A stretch of 64,000 nucleotides of DNA from Cyanobium sp. PCC 7001 (GTDB taxonomy: Bacteria > Cyanobacteriota > Cyanobacteriia > PCC-6307 > Cyanobiaceae). The DNA is taken from positions 1,851,079-1,915,078 of the forward strand of contig NZ_DS990556.1 in NCBI RefSeq assembly GCF_000155635.1. Direction: 5' to 3'. Below are positions 10,251 through 17,903 of the stretch, piece by piece (positions within the stretch are counted from its first letter, which is position 1; each line of letters opens with the position of its first letter). A program made the translations under genes and the position numbers. The notes beneath the pieces are model-generated. The model did not search any database and was not told where the DNA came from. It saw only the letters and a list, made by a program, of their open reading frames with translations.

Positions 10251-12614
10251 CTACTGCCGCGCCAGGATCATCCTCATCCGTTCCTCCTGGTTCTCCACCA
10301 GTTCCCCGGAGACGTCCACCAGAGCACGCTTCACCACACCGGCGTAGGCAAAGGGCGGCCGATAGTCCGGCATGGTGGGTGAACCCGGATCGGCCCCCAC
10401 CGCCACGCCGGATGCCAGGCCCAGGCTGAGGGGGATGGTGACCGGCAGATCGCCCTGACCCACGGGCTGGCCGTCCACCAACAGGGTGATGTGGGCCGGA
10501 GTTCCCTTGCCATTGGCGATGTCCGCAGGGCCCGTGGGGGTGAACTCCACACTGAGGATGTGATGGCCGCTCGGGATCGGTGCCGTCGCCGTGATTCGGA
10601 AGTGGGTGTCGGCCACATAGTTGTAGCCGTAGGTGAGCGTGCCGTTCTGCACGTAGAACGCGAAGCCACCGTCATTACCGCCCATGCTGAACAGCACGCC
10701 GTCGGCACCTCCCTCGGGCACCACGGCTTCCACCGAGATCGCGTGGGGCCGGTTCAACAGGCGGGGAGCCGCATTCCCGGGCACCACCTGGGTGCCGGGG
10801 TAGTAGATGTAGCGCTCGCGATCCACGGCGATCTGGGGCCGTTCGATCCCAAACCGCTGGGTGCCGCGGCTGTCGATCGGCAGCACGTTGAAGCGGCCGG
10901 CCTCCACGTACCACATGCCGATCATGGCGATCAGCCGCTCACGCTCGGCGGCGGCGAGGTTGTTGGTCTCGGCGAAATCCTCCTCGAGGTTGTAGAGCTC
11001 CCAGCCGTGGGCATCGAGCTCGATCAGCTGGTCGTAGCTGATCGGATCACCGAAACGCCGGCCCGACTCGGTGAAGGACGTCCCCGGCCAGGGGCACACC
11101 GCCCGCCAGCCCTCGTGATACAGGGAGCGGTGGCCGAACATCTCGAAATACTGGGTGCGATGCAGGCTCGGCACGTCCGCGTCGTTGAAGCAACCGAACA
11201 GGCTGAATCCCTCGATCGGGCTCTGGGTCACCCCCTTGATCGCCGCCGGCGCCTCGATGCCGAGGGCCTCCAGCACCGTGGGCAGCATGTCGATGGCATG
11301 GCAGTACTGGCTGCGGATCTCGCCCCGGGCGGCGATGCCCTTCGGCCAGCTCACGATGAAGGGATCGCTGGTGCCGCCCCGGTAGGTTTCACGCTTCCAG
11401 CGCCGGAATGGCGTGTTGCCGGCGTGGGTCCAGCCCCAGGGGTAGTGGTTGAAATACTTCGGGCCGCCGATGTCATCGATGGCGGCAAGGTTCTGCTGGA
11501 GGTTCTCAGGAACGTTGTTGAAGAATTTGCCCTCATTCACCGAACCGGTGGGTCCCCCCTCGGAGCTGGCCCCGTTGTCGGAGATCAGCATGATCAGGGT
11601 GTTGTCGTACTCCCCCAGTTGCTTGAGGAACGCGATCAGTTCGCCGATGTGGTGATCGGTGTGCTCGAGGAAGCCCGCGAACACCTCCATCATCCGGGCG
11701 TAGAGGCGCCGCTCCTCCTCCGACAGGGCATCCCAGTCGGGCACGTCGGGATCGTGGCGTGACAGCACGGTGTTGGGCGGGATGATGCCGAGTTCCTTCT
11801 GCCGGGCGAACACCTTCTGGCGGTAGGCGTCCCAGCCGTCGTCGAACTGCCCCTTGTACTTGTCGGCCCAGTCCTTCGGCACATGGTGCGGCGCGTGCAT
11901 GGCGCCGGTGGCGAAGTAGAGGAAGAAGGGCTTGTTGGGGGCCACCTGCTTGGCGTCGGCGATCATCGCCTTGGCCTGCGTCACCAGATCCGGGGTGAGG
12001 TGGTAGCCCTGCTCGGGGGTGGCGGGGGGTTCCACCTGGGTGTTGTCCCGCACCAGCTCGGGGTAGTACTGGTGGGTGTCGCCCCCCAGGAAACCGTAGT
12101 AGCGCTCGAAGCCCCGTCCGAGGGGCCAGCGGTCGTAGGGACCGGCTGCCGAGGTGGCTTCGGCCGGCGTGAGGTGCCACTTGCCCACCGCGTAGGTGTT
12201 GTAGCCCTTCTGCAGCAGGATCTCGGAGAGGAAGCCGTTCTCGAACGGGATGTAGCCGTTGGAGCCGGGGTACCCCATCGACCCCTCGGTGATGCAGGCC
12301 AGCCCGTTGGAGTGGTGGTTGCGGCCCGTGAGCATGCAGGAGCGCGACGGCGAGCACAGCGCCGTTGTGTGCATGTTGCTGAAGCGCAGCCCTTCGGCCG
12401 CCAGGGCATCGATGTGGGGGGTGGCGATCGGGCTGCCGTAGCAGCCGAGCTGCCCGAAGCCCGTGTCGTCCATCACGATGAACAGCACGTTGGGGCTGCC
12501 CTCCGGAGCGCGGATCGGCTCAGGCCAGGCCGGGGTGGAGACATCGGCCGTGCGGCCGATCACGCCGGGGAAGGCCGTGCCGGGCCGGTATTCCTTGGAG
12601 GCCATCCGAGACAC
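10251..12614 (-). CDS. Arylsulfatase (formylglycine-dependent sulfatase)
   Basis: This 787-aa sulfatase should release sulfate from sulfate esters. The N terminus has the metal-binding pair in NVLFIVMDDTGFGQLGCYG (Asp 49-50) and the C-x-P-S-R signature CSPSR at 87-91, whose Cys would be oxidised to formylglycine. Other family marks are VGKWHLTPAEA and the Ca-site DNGASSEGGPTGS. The last 200 residues form a beta-rich C-terminal domain (GVLFSMGGNDGGFAFYVQNG). It starts with GTG at 12614 or ATG at 12605. No signal peptide is visible, so cytoplasmic action is likely. Sulfate scavenging is inferred. Confidence 0.92.
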   Translation of the reverse strand: MSRMASKEYRPGTAFPGVIGRTADVSTPAWPEPIRAPEGSPNVLFIVMDDTGFGQLGCYGSPIATPHIDALAAEGLRFSNMHTTALCSPSRSCMLTGRNHHSNGLACITEGSMGYPGSNGYIPFENGFLSEILLQKGYNTYAVGKWHLTPAEATSAAGPYDRWPLGRGFERYYGFLGGDTHQYYPELVRDNTQVEPPATPEQGYHLTPDLVTQAKAMIADAKQVAPNKPFFLYFATGAMHAPHHVPKDWADKYKGQFDDGWDAYRQKVFARQKELGIIPPNTVLSRHDPDVPDWDALSEEERRLYARMMEVFAGFLEHTDHHIGELIAFLKQLGEYDNTLIMLISDNGASSEGGPTGSVNEGKFFNNVPENLQQNLAAIDDIGGPKYFNHYPWGWTHAGNTPFRRWKRETYRGGTSDPFIVSWPKGIAARGEIRSQYCHAIDMLPTVLEALGIEAPAAIKGVTQSPIEGFSLFGCFNDADVPSLHRTQYFEMFGHRSLYHEGWRAVCPWPGTSFTESGRRFGDPISYDQLIELDAHGWELYNLEEDFAETNNLAAAERERLIAMIGMWYVEAGRFNVLPIDSRGTQRFGIERPQIAVDRERYIYYPGTQVVPGNAAPRLLNRPHAISVEAVVPEGGADGVLFSMGGNDGGFAFYVQNGTLTYGYNYVADTHFRITATAPIPSGHHILSVEFTPTGPADIANGKGTPAHITLLVDGQPVGQGDLPVTIPLSLGLASGVAVGADPGSPTMPDYRPPFAYAGVVKRALVDVSGELVENQEERMRMILARQ

Positions 12615-12722
12615 GGTTCAGGGTGTCCCCGCAACGTATGCAGCCCCACCGCAAGAGGGGATCAGGCCCTGAACAAACCATCACAACTCCGGCCCACAGG
12701 ACAGCCGCGCCTGGCGCGCCAC

Positions 12723-13370
12723 TCAGGGCTCGGCGGCCAGCCGCCGCAGGTAGTCGTCCAGCCGGCCGCCATTGATCCAGCCGGTGGCGATGGTCTTGGT
12801 GTGGCTGTGGCTCACCCGGCCGCGGTGGATGTGGGACACCCCCGCCGGGAAGATCAGCAGCTTGCCCCGCTCGGCCTCTTCGTGGTGGCCCTGCCAGTGG
12901 AACTCGGTGCCACCCTCCGGCAGGGTGTTGGCGTAGAGGATCCAGGCCAGCACCCGGGCCTGGGGTTCGGTGGCCTCGTCGCTGAGGGTCCAGTCGCAGT
13001 GCCAGGCATGGAAGCCCTCGCCGGGCGCGTAGCGCTGCAGGTTGAAGATCGGGTTCACGAACACGCTCTGATCCGGGCAGCACTGGGCCAGCAGCGGTCG
13101 TTCCCTGAGGTACTGGGCCAGGCCGGCGTTGACACCGCGCAGGATCACCTCCGCCAGGGCGAAGGCCTCCGGATCGCTGCGGTCGATCGCCACCAGGCTG
13201 ATGTCGGTGGACACCTTGGCGGGGGCCTGGGCGGACGGGTCCTCCCCCCCGACCTCGGGACCGAAGGCCACCCCTGGCCGCTGCAGATCGGTGCGGCGAT
13301 CGAAGAAGGCGACCACCGCATCGGCCACGGCTTCGTAGCCGGCATTGCGGTAGCTGGCGATCAGGTTCAT
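12723..13370 (-). CDS. 2OG-Fe(II) oxygenase (prolyl-hydroxylase-like)
   Basis: This 215-aa protein has the double-stranded beta-helix pattern of 2-oxoglutarate/Fe(II) dioxygenases. The iron ligands are H124 and D126 in HAWHCDW, with a second His at 180 or 182 in PAGVSHIHRGRVSHSHTK; Lys/Arg after it could bind 2-oxoglutarate. The core motif FNLQRYAPGEGFHAWHCD is typical of prolyl-4-hydroxylase-like members. The substrate is unknown. Its ATG overlaps the TGA of the upstream gene as ATGA (13367-13370), which indicates translational coupling and a joint task with that unknown protein. Confidence 0.82.
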   Translation of the reverse strand: MNLIASYRNAGYEAVADAVVAFFDRRTDLQRPGVAFGPEVGGEDPSAQAPAKVSTDISLVAIDRSDPEAFALAEVILRGVNAGLAQYLRERPLLAQCCPDQSVFVNPIFNLQRYAPGEGFHAWHCDWTLSDEATEPQARVLAWILYANTLPEGGTEFHWQGHHEEAERGKLLIFPAGVSHIHRGRVSHSHTKTIATGWINGGRLDDYLRRLAAEP

Positions 13371-13897
13371 GGCTGCCGTCCGGCGTCGGGGGGCATGGCG
13401 GGCTCCGCCCAGGGAATGGCCACCGCCGCCTCCAGACAGCGCCAGCGGCTGCGGTCGGAGCCCAGCCTCGCCCCCAGGCCCACCCGCTCCACCGCCGCGG
13501 CCGCCCGCTCCAGGCTGAGGGGCTCCCCACCCGGGGCCAGCGGCAGCACCAGCACCTGGGCCTCGGCCGGATCGGCCATCACCTGGAGATCCAGATCGCC
13601 CAGTTCCCGCTCGAAGTACACCCGTCGCATGCGGGCGCGCAGGGCGGGCCCCAGGGCCGCGGCAAAGGCCACGAGGCTGGCCTGATCGCCGGAGCAGCCG
13701 CAGTTGAGGGCCAGCCAGATCAGCAGCTTGGCCCAGCCCTCGGCGCTCCACACCGGCTGGAAGCTCTCCCGGTGCTGCCGCACCAGCTCGGTGATGGCGA
13801 ACTCGAACAGGGTGGCCTGAAGCCTGGAGGCCTCGGGCACGGCGGCAGCCTCGGGGCCGGCAACGGCGGTCGGGTCGGTCATGGCAGGCGCCGGCAT
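13367..13897 (-). CDS. Conserved hypothetical protein coupled to the oxygenase
   Basis: I do not recognise this protein of about 176 aa. Its centre (LQATLFEFAITELVRQHRES, then WSAEGWAKLLIWLALNCGCSGD) looks helical and well conserved in character, with a Cys-x-Cys pair. The C-terminal half is Leu/Ala-rich with a possible second domain. Starts at 13909, 13897 and 13882 are all possible; 13897 has an AGGA about 11 bases upstream. The stop overlaps the oxygenase start by 4 bases, so the two are probably one functional unit. It is divergent from the 84-aa gene at 13957. Confidence 0.7.
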   Translation of the reverse strand: MPAPAMTDPTAVAGPEAAAVPEASRLQATLFEFAITELVRQHRESFQPVWSAEGWAKLLIWLALNCGCSGDQASLVAFAAALGPALRARMRRVYFERELGDLDLQVMADPAEAQVLVLPLAPGGEPLSLERAAAAVERVGLGARLGSDRSRWRCLEAAVAIPWAEPAMPPDAGRQP

Positions 13898-13956
13898 CTG
13901 CACACCCATCCTCGCCAGTGGGCAAACTGCAGAGGCAACGTCCCTGGAGACGCCCG

Positions 13957-14211
13957 ATGGCCCTGGATCTCAATGACCCGGAGCTCGAGTTCGCCGATCT
14001 GGTCACCGCTTACCAGAGCTGGGTGATGGCCGTGATCAACGACGAGAAGCTGGGCGGTGAACCCATGCTCACCGACGAGATCGCCGATGACGCGATCAAC
14101 GCCATGCGCTTCCTGCCGGATGTGGTGACCAGCGCCATCGAGACCACCCTGGCCCGCGTCTACGACGTGGACCCCGAAGAGCTGGACGGCCTGCTCTACC
14201 CGGAGGACTAG
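13957..14211 (+). CDS. Conserved small acidic protein, unknown function
   Basis: This 84-aa acidic, mainly helical protein (MALDLNDPELEFADLVTAYQ at the N terminus, ARVYDVDPEELDGLLYPED at the C terminus) has no signal peptide or membrane segment. It looks like a real gene by composition and position: ATG 13957 begins after a divergent gap, and the stop is 9 bases before the GTG of the solute-binding lipoprotein, so the two are probably co-transcribed. I recognise no domain. The spacing suggests a soluble partner of the lipoprotein/MscS pair, which is inference. Confidence 0.75.
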   Translation: MALDLNDPELEFADLVTAYQSWVMAVINDEKLGGEPMLTDEIADDAINAMRFLPDVVTSAIETTLARVYDVDPEELDGLLYPED

Positions 14212-14220
14212 GGGCCGCCG

Positions 14221-15561
14221 GTGGCCACCCGGTCTGCCCCGCGACGCTGCCGGCAGGTGACGCCGGTTCTGGCGTTGGCCGGGCTGACCCTGCCTGCGCT
14301 GCTGGCGGGCTGCCAGCAGCGGCAGCCCGGCACCGGGCCGGCCGCCGGAGCCGATCCGCTCGGCGGCGGCGGACTCCACACCACCCTTTACATCGCCGTC
14401 GGCCTGGAGAAGGCGCTCGATCGCCAGACCGATCTGGTGAGCCAGAAGCGGCTGCGCGAACAGTTCGATCAGCTGCAGCAGGCCTTCCAGGACGTGCGCC
14501 CCGGGGTGCAGCTGCAGGTGCTGGTGTTCGACAACGAGCAGGTGATCCAGGAGGTGCAGCGCCGCACCCACAGCGGCCTGGGCCCCGACCTCGTGCTGGT
14601 GGATGGCCTCACGGCTGAACGCCTGCATGCCGAGCAGCTGCTCGCTCCGATTGACCTGCCCAACCCCGCCAGCGGCCTCTTGAGGCCTGAGCTGATCCCC
14701 TACGTGCAGGCCACACCGAACCAGTGGTTTGCCATGCCGGTGGGCCTGGAACCCCAGCTGGCCTGCTTCGACCGGCGCCGCCTCAAGGCCGCACCGACGA
14801 CGCTGGCCGAACTGCTGGAGGCCAGCAGCCGGGGACAACGCATCGGCCTCGGCCTCGATCTGGGCAGCCTCGGCTGGACGATGGGAAGCCTGGGAGCGCT
14901 GGAGAGCGTGGCGGCCCTGAGTCGCGGCGGAGGGGCCACGCCGGAGCGGCAGCGGTCGATCCGCAGCTGGCTCGACTGGCTCCGCAACGCCGGGCTGCAG
15001 CTGCGCATCCGCTTCCTGCCCACCCACGCCCAGCTCGTGCAGGGGCTGCGAACCGGACAGTTCGACTGGATCAGCTGCCGCAGCCAGGATGGGGCCCTGC
15101 TGCGGGATGCGCTGGGGCCCCATCTGGGTCTGGCTCCCCTGCCGGCAGGGCCGGGCGGCGCCCCCAGCCCGCTCTCCACCGTGCGGGTGTGGGGCTTCGG
15201 ACGCAATTCCAGCAGCCGGCAGCGGGCCGCTGCCCAGGAGCTGACGCGCTTCACCCTCAATCCACCGGTGCAGCGGGGCTTCACCATCCAGACGGAGGGC
15301 CTGCTGCCGGTGATCCGCTCCGCCAGCCTGCCCGTGGCGAGTTCGGCCAACCTGGCCGCCCTGCTGGCGGCCCAGCAGCAGGCTGAAGCAGCCCAGCCCC
15401 AGACGGAGCCCCTCATCGCCCTGCGCGGCAGAAAACAGGGGCTGAACCGCATCCTCACCCTGTTCATGTACGGGGAACTCGACAGCGCCGCCGCTACCCA
15501 GGCCCTGATCCGGGCCCTGGAGCAGGGGGCACCCGCCGCCGGAGGTGGCTTCGATGGGTGA
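14221..15561 (+). CDS. Extracellular solute-binding lipoprotein (ABC family-1-like)
   Basis: This 446-aa lipoprotein has a basic N region, a hydrophobic stretch and a lipobox LLAGC (Cys 32), so it is anchored on the periplasmic side. The body follows family-1 (maltose-type) binding proteins: FQDVRPGVQLQVLVFD, then GPDLVLVDGLTAERL, and ANQWFAMPVGLEPQLACFD-like central segments. These proteins normally feed an ABC importer, but no permease or ATPase is nearby. Instead, an MscS-like channel gene overlaps its 3' end by 8 bases (ATGGGTGA, 15554-15561). It starts with GTG. The ligand is unknown. Confidence 0.82.
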   Translation: MATRSAPRRCRQVTPVLALAGLTLPALLAGCQQRQPGTGPAAGADPLGGGGLHTTLYIAVGLEKALDRQTDLVSQKRLREQFDQLQQAFQDVRPGVQLQVLVFDNEQVIQEVQRRTHSGLGPDLVLVDGLTAERLHAEQLLAPIDLPNPASGLLRPELIPYVQATPNQWFAMPVGLEPQLACFDRRRLKAAPTTLAELLEASSRGQRIGLGLDLGSLGWTMGSLGALESVAALSRGGGATPERQRSIRSWLDWLRNAGLQLRIRFLPTHAQLVQGLRTGQFDWISCRSQDGALLRDALGPHLGLAPLPAGPGGAPSPLSTVRVWGFGRNSSSRQRAAAQELTRFTLNPPVQRGFTIQTEGLLPVIRSASLPVASSANLAALLAAQQQAEAAQPQTEPLIALRGRKQGLNRILTLFMYGELDSAAATQALIRALEQGAPAAGGGFDG

Positions 15562-16825
15562 CCTGCTGCTGGAGACCGCCGGCTGGCTGGGATACCTGGA
15601 GCGCCCGGCGGTGCTGTTCCAGCTGTTGGGCACCGGGCTGGCCGTGGGCCTCTACATGGCGTGGGGGCGCCGCGGCGGAACGTCGCCGCAGAGCCGGATC
15701 CGGCGCCGCTGGGTGCTGCTGGGAAGCCTGGCGCTGTACGCAGCGCTGCTGGCTGCCCTGGCCAGGCCCCACCGGCTGGTGTTGCTGCTGGTGCTGCTCA
15801 CGGCCGGCTGGTTCGGCCTCTCGGCGCTGCGCCGGCGACTGGCCCGCTCGATGCCGGCCGAACAGTTGCAGCAGCTGGACACCGGCCTGCTGCGGCCGCT
15901 CTATCTGCTTGTGGCCTTCCTGCTGCTGGTGCAGGAGGTGGATTCCCGCCGCAACCTGGCCCTGATCCCGATGGGCTCGTGGTTCGGCAACGAACTCACC
16001 GCCGGCCAGCTGTTCCAGGCCCTGCTGGTGCTCTATCTGCTGCTGATGGGATCGGGCCCGCCCACCAAGGCCCTGGCCCGCCTGGTGCAGCGGCTGATCG
16101 GCGTGAGCGACAGCGGCCGGCGGGCCCTGGCTCTGGTGCTCCAGTACGCCCTCGTGGGCCTGGGCGTGATCTGGACGCTGGATCAGGTGGGCTTCAACCG
16201 CACCGCCATCGTGGCGGTGGCCGGCGGGCTCTCCGTGGGGCTGGGCTTCGGCGTGAAGGAGGTGTTCTCGAACTTCATCAGCGGCCTGTGGCTGCTGTTC
16301 GAGGGCTCGGTGCGGCCGGGTGACGTGCTGTTCATCGATGGCGATCCCTGTGAGGTGCGGCGCCTGGGTCTTCGGGCCGCCGTGCTCTGGCGCGACCGCG
16401 ACAACGCCGAGCTGGTGATCCCCAATCAGACGTTCTTCACCACACCCACGATCACCTACACGGGCACCGACCGGCTGCGCCGCGGCCAGGTGCTGGTGGG
16501 GGCGGCCTACCAGCACGATCCCGCCGTGGTGATCGCCCTGCTGGAGCGCACCGCCGCGGCGGTGACGGGGGTGCTGGCCAGCCCTGCCCCGAAGGGACTG
16601 GTGATGGGCTACGGCGACTCCGCGATCCAGTACGCCGTGCGGTTCTGGATCAGCGATCCGCTCCAGAACATCTCGGTGAGCAGCGCCGTGAACACGGCCG
16701 TGTGGCAGGCCTTCCGGCGCGAGGGCATCGCCATCCCGTTCCCGCAGATGGTGCTGCATCAGGCGCCTGGGGAGCCCCCTGGAACGGAGCAGGCCGGGCA
16801 GGAGCGTCAGGCGGAGAACCCGTAG
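15554..16825 (+). CDS. MscS-like channel coupled to solute-binding lipoprotein
   Basis: This 423-aa inner-membrane protein has about six predicted membrane helices before the MscS core. The pore helix reads VAVAGGLSVGLGFGVKEVFS (about residues 217-236), followed by the MscS beta domain (GSVRPGDVLFIDGDPCEVRR) and ending in the usual IPFPQMVLH motif. It differs from the channel at 4.3 kb by lacking a signal peptide and having more helices. ATG 15554 overlaps the lipoprotein stop by 8 bases, so translation is coupled. An alternative GTG lies at 15545. Its 3' end overlaps the convergent esterase gene by 19 bases. Confidence 0.88.
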   Translation: MGDLLLETAGWLGYLERPAVLFQLLGTGLAVGLYMAWGRRGGTSPQSRIRRRWVLLGSLALYAALLAALARPHRLVLLLVLLTAGWFGLSALRRRLARSMPAEQLQQLDTGLLRPLYLLVAFLLLVQEVDSRRNLALIPMGSWFGNELTAGQLFQALLVLYLLLMGSGPPTKALARLVQRLIGVSDSGRRALALVLQYALVGLGVIWTLDQVGFNRTAIVAVAGGLSVGLGFGVKEVFSNFISGLWLLFEGSVRPGDVLFIDGDPCEVRRLGLRAAVLWRDRDNAELVIPNQTFFTTPTITYTGTDRLRRGQVLVGAAYQHDPAVVIALLERTAAAVTGVLASPAPKGLVMGYGDSAIQYAVRFWISDPLQNISVSSAVNTAVWQAFRREGIAIPFPQMVLHQAPGEPPGTEQAGQERQAENP

Positions 16826-17712
16826 CTGCTGAGCTCTGCGGAGGCCGCCAGCCGGCGCACCACGTCGGCGGCCAGCTGGTCGGCGGTACCGGTTCGGGGG
16901 TGCACGTCGTCGAGGAAGCGGGGAGCAGCCACGCTGTTCCACACCGGGAAGCCATCCACCACCAGCACGTCATCGTCAACGGCGGTGTTGTAGCGGCCAC
17001 TCAGGCGGCGGTTCACCCCGCGGGCCGTCTGGTCGACGAAGCGGCGCAGCCGCCGGCCCGTCCTGCCGCCGAGGCCTCGGGCCTGGGAGCGCACGAAGGG
17101 GGTACGGCTCAGCGGGGCGATGCCCAGGATCACGGTCTCATCGATGCCCTGGCCCGTGAGGAGGTCCACGGACCCCTGGATGTTGGCCGCGATCCGACCG
17201 GCCAGGCGGTTGCGCAGCCGCCTGTCGTCGCCGCGGCGGCGGCTGCGCATCGCCCGAAGCACCGCTGGACGCTGCACCTGATCGAGGATGTCGTTGCTGC
17301 CGGCCACGATCAGGGCATCGCGATCGGATCGGAACGGGGCGCTGTCGGCGAAGGCCCGTGCCTGGGACCGCAGGCCGAGGCGGAACCCGGCCAGGCCGGC
17401 ACGGCGCGAGCCCCGGAGCCCGGAGGTCGCTCCTGCATAGGCGTAGTTCCAGAGCTGGACATCCGGATCCACCCCGCCCGTGAGGGTGCTGAGGGGGAGG
17501 CTGAGCAGGTTGAGCCGTGCCTGGGAGGCGAGGCGGGCGCCGAGCCGGCGGGCGATGTGCTCGGCCAGCACCGGCCCATTCGAGGCCTTCACGTTGCCGC
17601 CCCCGGCGTAGCGGCGCCCCGCAAAGGGGTTCCGGCCCACCAGGGAGGCCAGGGCGGCGACATTGCCGGAATCCACGAGGCTGTCGCCCAGCAGTGTCAG
17701 GGAAGTGGTCAT
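16807..17712 (-). CDS. SGNH/GDSL-family hydrolase
   Basis: This 301-aa esterase-type protein has the block I motif LTLLGDSLVDSGN with nucleophile Ser near residue 9, the oxyanion Gly/Asn regions NYAYAGATSGL and VAGSNDI, and the catalytic Asp-x-x-His in FLDDVHPRTGTADQLAADV near the C terminus. It fits cyanobacterial GDSL proteins. No signal peptide is visible. ATG 17712 places the GDSL strand right at the start and is preferred over an upstream in-frame ATG near 17730. It is convergent with the MscS-like gene, overlapping by 19 bases. The substrate is unknown. Confidence 0.85.
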   Translation of the reverse strand: MTTSLTLLGDSLVDSGNVAALASLVGRNPFAGRRYAGGGNVKASNGPVLAEHIARRLGARLASQARLNLLSLPLSTLTGGVDPDVQLWNYAYAGATSGLRGSRRAGLAGFRLGLRSQARAFADSAPFRSDRDALIVAGSNDILDQVQRPAVLRAMRSRRRGDDRRLRNRLAGRIAANIQGSVDLLTGQGIDETVILGIAPLSRTPFVRSQARGLGGRTGRRLRRFVDQTARGVNRRLSGRYNTAVDDDVLVVDGFPVWNSVAAPRFLDDVHPRTGTADQLAADVVRRLAASAELSSYGFSA

Positions 17713-17903
17713 CAGCGCTCTCCACGCCACCGGATCTCCCTGGGGCCGCTCCGGTGCTCAGTGCAAGCCCCATGCTGGCCCAGGGGCGGGAGCGGGCTCG
17801 GCGGGCTCGACCAGGAGCCGCCACACTGGAGCCGGTCGCACCTGGATGTCCCGTGCCGAAGGTTCCCCTGCCGGCAGCGCCATCCGGGTGCCTTGACCCT
17901 GCC

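Noticed and set aside
7336-10347. 1003-codon plus-strand open frame opposite valS
   Set aside because: It is the antisense shadow of valS; composition is His/Gly/Val-rich repeats of the complementary codons with no domain.
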